Positions 39,233-46,351 of a stretch of 64,000 nucleotides of DNA are shown here, piece after piece (position 1 is the first letter of the stretch; each line of letters starts with the position of its first letter). Source of the DNA: Streptomyces nymphaeiformis (GTDB lineage: Bacteria; Actinomycetota; Actinomycetes; Streptomycetales; Streptomycetaceae); NCBI RefSeq assembly GCF_014203895.1, contig NZ_JACHJY010000009.1, positions 248,001-312,000 of the forward strand, given 5' to 3'. A program made the translations under genes and the position numbers. Under the pieces are notes generated by a model. It saw only the letters and a program-made list of their open reading frames with translations. It was not told the DNA's origin and did not search any database.

Positions 39233-39597
39233 GGCGCCAGCATATAGAGATTCAAGACGGTGTCCAGGTCGTTCGATTCCCGCCCGGCGTGGCCGAGTTG
39301 ACACTCTTCAGACCCCTCACGCAGGGCGAATTCCGGGCGTGTCGCCGGCCTGCCGCCCGCGTGCTCCGTACCTGATTCGGCCATGATTCGGCCGCTCTGC
39401 GGGCCGTGGGAATCCAGCCGCGGGCGGTGAATTCGGAGGATTTCCCTCCCCTCGCCTTTCCCGCTGGTCGACTCGGGAGAGGGCGGGCGGAGTGATCTTC
39501 TTCTCTCCTGTCCGACGCGCCGCGACCGGTTCTCGATCCGGTTCTCCACGCGTCGTGGACGACTCGGGGAAACCGGCCATTCCGGTCCTCGGTCTCA

Positions 39598-39626
39598 TTG
39601 ATGGACGGCGGTGCCGTGGATAGCGT
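39598..39626 (+). promoter_or_regulatory. Candidate vegetative promoter of the fatty-acyl biosynthetic cluster
   Basis: TTGATG at 39598-39603 and TAGCGT at 39621-39626 are separated by exactly 17 bp, close to the Streptomyces HrdB-type consensus (TTGACN, TAGNNT). Transcription would start near 39633, giving a leader of about 66 bases before ATG 39699. The remaining upstream sequence (39233-39597) carries a short direct repeat (GATTCGGCC twice near 39375) and no ORF I would support. Confidence 0.65.
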
Positions 39627-39628
39627 TC

Positions 39629-39658
39629 GACCGCTCCACCACCGCGATGTCAGCGGTC
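39629..39658. promoter_or_regulatory. Inverted repeat over the predicted transcription start
   Basis: GACCGCT at 39629-39635 and AGCGGTC at 39652-39658 are perfect 7-bp arms 16 bp apart. They begin just after the -10 box, so this is either an operator covering the start site or a hairpin in the leader. No regulator gene lies inside the cluster. Confidence 0.4.
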
Positions 39659-39698
39659 TTTCGGGTCGAAGTCGAACGAGCGAGGCGAGTGGATCACC

Positions 39699-40418
39699 AT
39701 GTCATCTTCCGTTCCCGTCGACGAGGCAGTCGTCGTCCGCACTCCCGAGGAATTCCTCGCCATGCCCGAGGACTACCGGGAGATCGCAGTCCGGGGAATG
39801 ATCGTCAACACAGAGGGCGAACTGTCCGGCGCCGACGACTACATCCAGGTGTTTCTTCCGCTCGCGCCGAACGCCGAGGAGCGGCAGGTGTGCGCCGAGC
39901 GTGCCGTCGAGGAGTACGACCACTACAAGATCGGCAAAAGGATCCTGGCCGACATCGGCGTGGACACCGGATACATGGAGCAGCAGCGGCTCGCCGACCG
40001 TGATCTCTTCGCCGGCCACGAGTTCCACACGTGCACCACGTGGGCCGAGCGCGGAATCTTCTCGTACATCGGTGAGGAGACCGCGATGGTGATGATCTCC
40101 GAATTCGCGCAGAGCAGTTACAAGCCGTGGGCCGAGGCGGTGCGCACGATCATTCTCGACGAGAAGGTGCACATCGCGCACGGTGCGCGTGTCTGCCGGA
40201 ATCTCGCCCGCACCGAGGAGGGCCGCGAGGAACTCCAGCAGGGGCTCGACCGATTGTGGCCGGGATTCAACCGGATCTTCGGGAGCGCGCGTTCGGAGCG
40301 GTCGAAGCTCGCGGTCCGCTTCGGTCTGCGGCAGACCACCAACGGGGAGGCGCGGGACATCTGGCGGGCGAAGGTCACCCCGCGCATCGAGGGCCTTGGC
40401 CTGAAGGTACCGGAGTAG
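39699..40418 (+). CDS. PaaA/PaaC-like ferritin-fold di-iron protein
   Basis: The 239-residue protein resembles the catalytic/structural subunits of phenylacetyl-CoA epoxidase. Two E-x2-H iron-binding motifs are visible: EEYDH near residue 71 and DEKVH near 154. They are accompanied by 'FSYIGEETAMVMISEFAQSSYKPW' and 'EFHTCTTWAERG'. No PaaB, PaaC, PaaE or ring-hydrolase genes accompany it, so it is not part of phenylacetate breakdown. It opens a cluster with a radical SAM enzyme and fatty-acid-type genes, and probably oxidises an acyl chain bound to the cluster ACP or CoA. This role is inference. Confidence 0.75.
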   Translation: MSSSVPVDEAVVVRTPEEFLAMPEDYREIAVRGMIVNTEGELSGADDYIQVFLPLAPNAEERQVCAERAVEEYDHYKIGKRILADIGVDTGYMEQQRLADRDLFAGHEFHTCTTWAERGIFSYIGEETAMVMISEFAQSSYKPWAEAVRTIILDEKVHIAHGARVCRNLARTEEGREELQQGLDRLWPGFNRIFGSARSERSKLAVRFGLRQTTNGEARDIWRAKVTPRIEGLGLKVPE

Positions 40419-40741
40419 ACCGAGCGGGCCCGAGCGGCCCGAGTGGTCCGAGCAGGCACCGGCGGGCCCGAGCGGCCCGGACGGGCACCGGCAGGCCTGG
40501 GCGGATCGAGCAGGCACCGGCGAGCCCGAGCGGCCCGAGCCGCCCGGGCAGACACCGGCAGGCCCGAGCCGCCCGAACAATCCCGAGCAGACCAAGCAGA
40601 CCAAGCAGACCGAGCAGACCGAGCAGACCGAGCAGGCCCGACGAGCCCGGAGCCGCCCCGAGCAGCCCCGAGACGCCCCCGGAGGGCCAGGCAGCGCGCC
40701 CGTGTGACCGAGCAGCCGTCCGATCGAGGAGTCCGCACCCC
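40419..40741. repeat. Repeat-rich 323-bp spacer between the di-iron and radical SAM genes
   Basis: Most of the spacer is built from degenerate GAGC/GGCCCGAG units. 40584-40637 holds six tandem 9-bp copies of C[G/A]AGCAGAC (last copy CGAGCAGGC). Further left, GAGCAGGCACCGGC recurs three times in varied form. No stop-free reading with family similarity is seen on either strand. Towards its end, GAGGAG near 40726 serves as the radical SAM ribosome site. Confidence 0.8.
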
Positions 40742-41857
40742 ATGGCCACCCCCCTGACCATCACCCCGCGCCCGCTCGGCCGCCGCGAGGCGAAGGAGCG
40801 CACCGCCGCCCTCCTGGCCGAACGTCCCGATCTCGCCGAGCGTCTGCACCGGCTGCGCCGTCTCGGCCGGGAGGTCCGCTCGTGCGAGGTGCACCTCACC
40901 AACACCTGCAACATCCGCTGCAAGGGCTGCTGGTACTTCGAGGGCGGCTTCGACACCGCCGTGCGCGAGCTCTCGGACGTCGACCGGATCCGTGCCTTCG
41001 CCCGCCGGCTGCGGGACGAGGGGGTCAACCAGGCCACCCTCATCGGCGGTGAGCCGACCCTGGTGCTGCGCCGGGTGGAGGCCTTCGTCGAGGAGCTGCC
41101 GTACATCACGATCTCGACGAACGGCCTGCGTCCGATGCCCGTGCAGGGCTTCGAGCACATCGCCGTCGCCGTCAGCATCTTCGGGGGCGGGCCGCTCGAC
41201 GACGACCTGCGGGCCATCCGGGTCAACGGCTCCAAGTTCACCGGCCTGTTCGACACGGCGCTGTCGCACTACAAGGACGATCCGCGGGTCCTGTTCATCT
41301 TCGCGCTCTCCGAGGCGGGGCTGCCGTACCTCGAACCGACCGTGCGCCGGATCGCCGAGAACGGCAACATCGTCACCTTCAACTTCTACAGCGAGCACGG
41401 CTCCGACAACCCGATCCAGATCGAGAACGAGCGCCGCGTCCTCGAGGAGGCCCTGCGGGTCAAGGAGGCCTATCCGGAGGCCGTGGTCAGCCACCCGTAC
41501 TTCATCCGCAGCCTCATCACCGGCACCTCGCACTGGGGGGCGCGCTTCGGGTACGACGTGTGCCCGAGCCTCAGCGTCGACCACCCCGACCACGAGGAGC
41601 GGGTGGCCAACGGGAACCCGGTGATCCCGGGCTTCGCGGCCTGGGGCGCCGACTACGAGTCGCTGCAGTTCTGCTGCACGTCCGGGGACTGCGGCGGCTG
41701 CCGCGACAGCCAGGCCGTCTACAGCTGGCTGGTGGTGAGCGCCTCCCGCTTCCTGGACAGCGCCGCGCGCCTGGAGGAGTGGGTGGACATCGCGGAGAGC
41801 TACTGGCGGCAGTGGCACTGGTCCCCGTACCACTCCTCGAAGCTCATCACCCCCTGA
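40742..41857 (+). CDS. Radical SAM enzyme with extra C-terminal cysteines
   Basis: The 371-residue protein has the canonical CxxxCxxC cluster at C56, C60, C63 (TCNIRCKGCW) and a GGEPT motif near 104. STNG lies near 130 for SAM binding. The C-terminal third has further cysteines (VCPSLS, then FCCTSGDCGGC) as in twitch/SPASM-type radical SAM enzymes that bind an auxiliary iron-sulfur cluster. It lacks a B12-binding domain. Beside an ACP and ketosynthases, it may modify an acyl chain or a starter unit; the reaction is not deducible. The start is ATG 40742; in-frame extension upstream runs only through repeats. Confidence 0.85.
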   Translation: MATPLTITPRPLGRREAKERTAALLAERPDLAERLHRLRRLGREVRSCEVHLTNTCNIRCKGCWYFEGGFDTAVRELSDVDRIRAFARRLRDEGVNQATLIGGEPTLVLRRVEAFVEELPYITISTNGLRPMPVQGFEHIAVAVSIFGGGPLDDDLRAIRVNGSKFTGLFDTALSHYKDDPRVLFIFALSEAGLPYLEPTVRRIAENGNIVTFNFYSEHGSDNPIQIENERRVLEEALRVKEAYPEAVVSHPYFIRSLITGTSHWGARFGYDVCPSLSVDHPDHEERVANGNPVIPGFAAWGADYESLQFCCTSGDCGGCRDSQAVYSWLVVSASRFLDSAARLEEWVDIAESYWRQWHWSPYHSSKLITP

Positions 41858-41891
41858 TCGCAGCCCCGGCCCCTTACTTCACGGGAGAGTC

Positions 41892-42173
41892 ATGTCCGAG
41901 ACATCAGCGACATCCGCGGCGTCCACGACGCTGGACCGCGCCTCCATCGAGCAGTTCATCACCGACGCCCTCGTCGAGCTGGGCGTCGACGCCTCCGACG
42001 TCGTGCCCGGGGCAGCGCTCGACGATCTGGAGATCGACTCGCTCGACATGGTCGAGCTCGCGCAGTCCGTCAAGCGGGACCTCGGCGTCCCGGTCCGCAC
42101 GAAGGACTTCGACGGCATCGACACCGTCGGTCAGATCCTCGAACTGTGCTACGAGAAGGCCGGAGTTGAGTGA
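41892..42173 (+). CDS. Acyl carrier protein
   Basis: The 93-residue protein has the phosphopantetheine site LEIDSLDMVEL, with Ser50 as the attachment residue. The surrounding helices match single ACPs. It has a 14-residue Ser/Thr-rich N-terminal lead not seen in FabC-type ACPs. The start ATG 41892 follows GGGAGAG. It overlaps the ketosynthase start by 8 bp and would carry the growing chain through the FabF-, FabI- and FabH-like enzymes of this cluster. Confidence 0.95.
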   Translation: MSETSATSAASTTLDRASIEQFITDALVELGVDASDVVPGAALDDLEIDSLDMVELAQSVKRDLGVPVRTKDFDGIDTVGQILELCYEKAGVE

Positions 42174-43410
42174 TCCGCGCCGGGGCCGGGAGGTCGTCGT
42201 CACCGGTTTCGGCGCGGTCACCCCGTTCGGCGTCGGCGCCGGCGTGCTCCACGAGCGCGCCGTCGCCGGGGACGTGGCGGTGGCGGGTTCCCATCCGGCC
42301 GTCCGGCACGCGGACTTCACGGCCGCCGATCACCTGCCGCGGAACGTGGTGCGCCGCACCGATCGGTTCACCCAGCTGGCCCTTGTGGCGGCCGAGGAGG
42401 CCCTGACGCAGGCCGGGAAGCGGGACGGCACGCCGTCGCCCTGGCAGCCCGAGCGGGTCGCCTGTGTCATCGGGTGCGGGCTCGGCGGCACGGCCTCCTT
42501 CGAGGCGCAGCGGGAGGTGTACGAGAGGGACGGCGCGGGGTTCGTGTCGCCGTTGATGATCCCGCAGATGATGGCGAACGCGGCCGCCGCCCACCTCTCC
42601 ATGCGGCACGGTCTCCACGGCGAGAGCCTGTGTGTCGCGTCCGCGTGCAGCAGCGGCGCCCAGGCCGTCGGTACGGGGATGCGGCTGCTCGCCTCGGGCG
42701 CGGCCGACGCCGTCGTGGTCGGTGGCGCCGAGGCCTCCTCGTCCGACCTGGTGGCGGCCGCCTTCGCGAACGCCGGCGCGCTCTCCCCGAGCGGTTCCTC
42801 CCGTCCCTTCGACCGGGACCGCGACGGCTTCGTGATCGGCGAGGGCGCCGGGATCCTCGTCCTGGAGACGGCCACGGGCGCCGCCCGGCGCGGGGCCGAG
42901 GTCCTCGGAGTCGTACGGGGGTACGCGGCGACCTCCGACGCGCATCACGTGACCGCGCCCGACCCGAGCGGCGGGCCGGCGGGCCGGGCGGTGTCGCTCG
43001 CGCTGCGGGAGGCGTCGGTGGCGCCCGGGGAGCTGGCGTACGTGAACGCCCACGGGACCGGCACCGCGCTCAACGACCGTCTGGAGTGCGAGGCCCTGCG
43101 GGGCGCCCTCGGGGCCGGGGTCCTCGCGGAGCTGCCGCTCTCCTCCGGGAAGGGCGCGCTCGGGCACCTCTTCGGTGCGGCGGGCGCGGTCGAGGCCATC
43201 GTCACCCTCCAGGCGCTGCGGCACGGCGTGGCGCCGCCGACGGCGGGGCTGCGCCGTCCCGATCCGGCGCTCGGCCCGCTCGACCTCGTGCGTACGGCGA
43301 GGAAGCTCACCGCGCCGGCGGGTGCAGGCGGGTTGTTCGGGCTCTCCACCTCGTTCGGCTTCGGCGGACACAACGCGGCCCTGGTCCTGGCCGTGGAAGG
43401 GCGGTCCTGA
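42166..43410 (+). CDS. Beta-ketoacyl-ACP synthase, FabF/KAS II type
   Basis: The 414-residue thiolase-fold condensing enzyme has nucleophile Cys161 (SACSSG), His in NAHGTGT (about 301) and His in GALGHLFGAAG (about 337). It extends an acyl-ACP with malonyl-ACP. It stands alone without a chain-length-factor partner, so it is not a type II aromatic PKS pair. The reading frame begins at TTG 42166, preceded by AGAAGG at six bases and overlapping the ACP stop, so translation is coupled. Its stop overlaps the reductase start. Confidence 0.95.
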   Translation: MSDPRRGREVVVTGFGAVTPFGVGAGVLHERAVAGDVAVAGSHPAVRHADFTAADHLPRNVVRRTDRFTQLALVAAEEALTQAGKRDGTPSPWQPERVACVIGCGLGGTASFEAQREVYERDGAGFVSPLMIPQMMANAAAAHLSMRHGLHGESLCVASACSSGAQAVGTGMRLLASGAADAVVVGGAEASSSDLVAAAFANAGALSPSGSSRPFDRDRDGFVIGEGAGILVLETATGAARRGAEVLGVVRGYAATSDAHHVTAPDPSGGPAGRAVSLALREASVAPGELAYVNAHGTGTALNDRLECEALRGALGAGVLAELPLSSGKGALGHLFGAAGAVEAIVTLQALRHGVAPPTAGLRRPDPALGPLDLVRTARKLTAPAGAGGLFGLSTSFGFGGHNAALVLAVEGRS

Positions 43411-44303
43411 TGCGCGCGTCCCGCGATCCCCACGGCGTTCCCGACCTGCTCGGCTTCTCCGGGCGCCGCTATCTGGTCACCGGGGTCCTCAACGACGACT
43501 CGATCGCCTGGCACACCGCGCGGGCGCTCCAGGAGGCGGGCGCGGAGGTCCTGTTGACGGGTTTCGGGCGGACCCGGCGGATCACGGAGGCGGCGGCGTC
43601 CGGCCTGCCGTACCCGGCCGACGTCCTGGAGCTGGACGTGACGCGGCCCGAGGACCTCGACGCGCTGACGAAGGAGCTGGAGCGACGCTGGGGCGCGGTG
43701 GACGGCGTCCTGCACGCGATCGCCGCCGCCCCGCAGTCCGCGCTCAGCGGCAACTTCCTCACCACGCCCGTGGAGAGCGCGACGCTCGCGCTGCGCACGG
43801 CGGCGTTCTCGCTGCACTCGCTGACCACGGCGCTCGCGCCGCTGCTGCGCGAGGGCGGGGGCGCGGGCGGGGCCCGGGGCAGTGTCGTCGGGCTCGACTT
43901 CGACTCGTCCGGGGCGTGGCCGGGGTACGACTGGATGGGCGTCGGCAAGGCCACGCTCGGGGCGGTCTGCCGCTACCTCGCGCTGTATCTCGGGCACTCC
44001 GGCATCCGCGTCAACCTCGTCGCCGCCGGCCCGGTGGAGACCGTGGCCGGGCGGGCCGTCAGCACCTTCGACCGGATCGCCGACCGCTGGGAGCAGGAGG
44101 CGCCGCTCGGCTGGAGCCGCGCCGATCCGGCGCGGCTCGTCGGCCCCGTCCTGTTCCTGCTGTCGGACCTGGCGGCCACGGTCACCGGGGAGATCGTGCA
44201 CGCGGACGGCGGGATGCACGCGGTCCGGATGGGGGTCGGCGCCGTCGGCGAGCCCCCGGGGATCGGCGCGCCGCCCCGCGCGGGCAAGGAGGACCGCTCG
44301 TGA
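43410..44303 (+). CDS. Enoyl-ACP reductase, FabI/InhA-like SDR
   Basis: The 297-residue short-chain reductase has the FabI-type nucleotide region 'YLVTGVLNDDSIAWHTARAL' and the catalytic Tyr173-x6-Lys180 (YDWMGVGKATL). 'GIRVNLVAAGPVETVA' follows. 'GLDFDSSGAWPGYDWMGVGK' is close to the actinobacterial InhA arrangement. Having its own enoyl reductase implies that the cluster makes saturated segments apart from primary metabolism. The start ATG 43410 shares a base with the KS stop (TGATG). The last codons run into the tandem-repeat spacer, whose first unit lies inside the gene. Confidence 0.9.
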   Translation: MRASRDPHGVPDLLGFSGRRYLVTGVLNDDSIAWHTARALQEAGAEVLLTGFGRTRRITEAAASGLPYPADVLELDVTRPEDLDALTKELERRWGAVDGVLHAIAAAPQSALSGNFLTTPVESATLALRTAAFSLHSLTTALAPLLREGGGAGGARGSVVGLDFDSSGAWPGYDWMGVGKATLGAVCRYLALYLGHSGIRVNLVAAGPVETVAGRAVSTFDRIADRWEQEAPLGWSRADPARLVGPVLFLLSDLAATVTGEIVHADGGMHAVRMGVGAVGEPPGIGAPPRAGKEDRS

Positions 44304-44444
44304 AAGAGGACCGCTGAGGACCCCTCGTACCAGTGGACCGCCCGTGAAGTCAGACCGCTCGCGAAGAACGACCGCCCGTGAAGTCAGACCGCTCGCGAAG
44401 AACGACCGCTCGTGAAAGAGGACCACTCGTGAAGGAGGACCGCT
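44282..44444. repeat. Eight 17-bp tandem repeats ending in the ribosome-binding site of the FabH-like gene
   Basis: A 17-bp unit close to CGTGAAGGAGGACCGCT occurs at 44282 and 44299. After a degenerate 27-bp piece it recurs at 44343, 44360, 44377, 44394, 44411 and 44428. The four central units form an exact 34-bp doublet (44341-44374, 44375-44408). The last unit carries the GAAGGAGG that serves ATG 44446. The period is not a multiple of three, and several units look like ribosome sites themselves. Confidence 0.9.
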
Positions 44445-44445
44445 C

Positions 44446-45405
44446 ATGACCGCGGCGATCGTCGGTGTCGGCTCCGCGCTGCCCGAACGGGCCGTGCCCA
44501 ACAGCCACTTCGCCGCCATCGGGTCCTCCGACGAGTGGATCGTCAAGCGGACCGGCATCCGGCAGCGGCACTTCCTGCCGGAGGACGGGCACCTCGCCGA
44601 CCTCGCCCTGGCGGCGGCCCGGACGGCGCTCGCCCAGTCGGGGCGCGCCGCGCGCGAGGTGGGGCACGTCGTCGTGGCGACCACGACGCCCGACCGGACG
44701 ACCCCGGGCCTCGCCGTGGAGGTGGCCGCCCGGCTGGGGGCGGACCGGGCCGCCGCGTTCGATCTGCACGCGGCCTGCGCCGGGTTCGTGTACGCCCTGG
44801 ACCACGCGGTGGCCCTGATCGAGTCGGGCCGGGCGGGCACCGTCCTGGTCTGCGGGGCCGAGGCGCTGACCCGGATCACCGATCACGAGGACCGGTCGAC
44901 GGCGGTGCTGCTGGGCGACGGCGCGGGGGCGGTGGTCGTGGCGGACGTGGACCCGGGCCCCTCCGTCGAGCCCGCCTTCCGGCTCGGTTCGGACGGGGAT
45001 CTGATCCCGCTGCTCTACGCCGACCGGTACGACCGGAAGCTGCGGATGGACGGTCCCGAGATCTTCGTCCAGGCGGTGGAGCGGATGAGCGAGGCGGCCC
45101 GGGACGTGCTCGCGCGGCGGGAGCTGACCGCCGACGACGTCGACCTGTTCGTCGCCCACCAGGCCAACGCGCGGATCGTACGGGCGGTGGGCAAGGAGCT
45201 CGGTGTCCCGCAGGAGCGGCTGTACCTCAACGTCGACCGGGTCGCCAACACCTCCTCCGCCTCCATCCCGATCGCCCTCCACCAGGCCTGGCAGGAGGGG
45301 CGTCTCGGTCCGACGGGCCTGCTGGGGGTGGCGGCGTTCGGCGCGGGCGTCACGTGGGGGGCGGGCGTGATCGGCTGGCGTCCCGCGGACGCGGAGAGCC
45401 GATGA
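44446..45405 (+). CDS. Beta-ketoacyl-ACP synthase III (FabH-like)
   Basis: The 319-residue condensing enzyme has Cys111 (AACAGF), His near 243 (HQANARIV) and Asn near 273 (NTSSAS), the FabH triad. KAS III enzymes prime chains by joining an acyl-CoA to malonyl-ACP. With the acyl-AMP ligase in the same operon, this one may accept an unusual starter. The start ATG 44446 has a strong GGAGG from the last 17-bp repeat. Its stop overlaps the hydrolase start (ATGA). Confidence 0.95.
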   Translation: MTAAIVGVGSALPERAVPNSHFAAIGSSDEWIVKRTGIRQRHFLPEDGHLADLALAAARTALAQSGRAAREVGHVVVATTTPDRTTPGLAVEVAARLGADRAAAFDLHAACAGFVYALDHAVALIESGRAGTVLVCGAEALTRITDHEDRSTAVLLGDGAGAVVVADVDPGPSVEPAFRLGSDGDLIPLLYADRYDRKLRMDGPEIFVQAVERMSEAARDVLARRELTADDVDLFVAHQANARIVRAVGKELGVPQERLYLNVDRVANTSSASIPIALHQAWQEGRLGPTGLLGVAAFGAGVTWGAGVIGWRPADAESR

Positions 45406-46334
45406 GGACGTCTCCCTTCCCCGTACTGGCCGAGCTGACCGCCCCGGACGGCGCCGGGCTCGTGGTCCGTGTCCACGCGCGCCCCGAGCCGACCGCCCCG
45501 GTCGTGGTCGTCCTCCCGGCGATGGGCACCGCCGCCCGCCACTACACGCCGCTGGTACGGGCGCTGCACCGGCGGGGCGCGACCGTGGTGACGACGGACC
45601 TGCGGGGCCACGGCGAGAGCACCCCGGTTCCGGTGCGCGGGGTCCGCTTCGGCTACCGCGAGCTCGTCGAGCACGACTTCGGCGCGGTCCTGGACGCCGT
45701 CGAGCGGGCCTTCCCTGAGGCGCCGAGGCTGCTTCTGGGGCACAGTCTCGGCGGCCAGCTCGGGCTGGTGCACTGCGGTCTGCTGCGGCCGCGTCTCGCG
45801 GGGGTCGTCCTGGTCGCGAGCGGTTCGGCGTGGTGGCGCGCGCTCGGTACGGGGGCGGATCCCCGGCCGGGTGCGCGGTGGCTCGTACGGAGCCTGCTGT
45901 GCGTGGCCGGTGCGGAGCTGCTCGGGTACTGGCCGGGGCACCGGTTCGGCTTCGGCGGGCGGGAGTCGGTGGGCGTGATGCGGGACTGGGCCCGGCAGAT
46001 GCGGACCGGGCGGTACGGGGCCAGGGGCGCGGCCGCGGACTACGAGGAGGCGCTGCGGAGCGTCGACCTGCCCGTGCTCGCCGTCGACGTGGAGGGTGAC
46101 GCGCTCGCGCCGCCGCGGGCCGTGGACCACCTGTGCGCGAAGCTCCCGTCGGCGCGGGTCGAGCGCTGGAGCTACCGGTCGTCGGACGCCGGCGGCCGGC
46201 GGCTCGACCACTTCCGCTGGATCCGACACAACGCGGGCCTGGTGGAGCGGATCGCCGCGTGGGCGGAGTTCCCGGCGACGTGCGACGCCGGCGAGTGGCA
46301 GGGCACCGACACCCGGTCGGAGGCCCGGGCGTGA
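45402..46334 (+). CDS. Alpha/beta hydrolase
   Basis: The 310-residue protein has the nucleophile elbow GHSLGG (Ser115), a DLRGHGES strand near 66, an acid region (VDVEGDALAPP) and a His near 275 (LDHFRW). This is the usual serine hydrolase triad. It may release the finished chain from ACP or CoA, or act as an esterase/lactonase on the product. A hydrophobic 'WLVRSLLCVAGAELLGYW' lid segment suits lipid-like substrates. It overlaps fabH by 4 bp. Confidence 0.85.
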   Translation: MRTSPFPVLAELTAPDGAGLVVRVHARPEPTAPVVVVLPAMGTAARHYTPLVRALHRRGATVVTTDLRGHGESTPVPVRGVRFGYRELVEHDFGAVLDAVERAFPEAPRLLLGHSLGGQLGLVHCGLLRPRLAGVVLVASGSAWWRALGTGADPRPGARWLVRSLLCVAGAELLGYWPGHRFGFGGRESVGVMRDWARQMRTGRYGARGAAADYEEALRSVDLPVLAVDVEGDALAPPRAVDHLCAKLPSARVERWSYRSSDAGGRRLDHFRWIRHNAGLVERIAAWAEFPATCDAGEWQGTDTRSEARA

Positions 46335-46351
46335 GCGAAGGAGTACCTCTG

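Noticed and set aside
40127..40741. In-frame upstream extension of the radical SAM gene
   Set aside because: It would overlap the di-iron gene and then translate only repeats (Pro-Ser-Arg-like); ATG 40742 has a ribosome site and fits family length.
44304..44445. A hidden small peptide gene in the 17-bp repeat array (several GTG codons with purine runs)
   Set aside because: Each unit shifts frame (17 bp is not a multiple of three) and stops appear quickly; a repeat-borne leader is more plausible.
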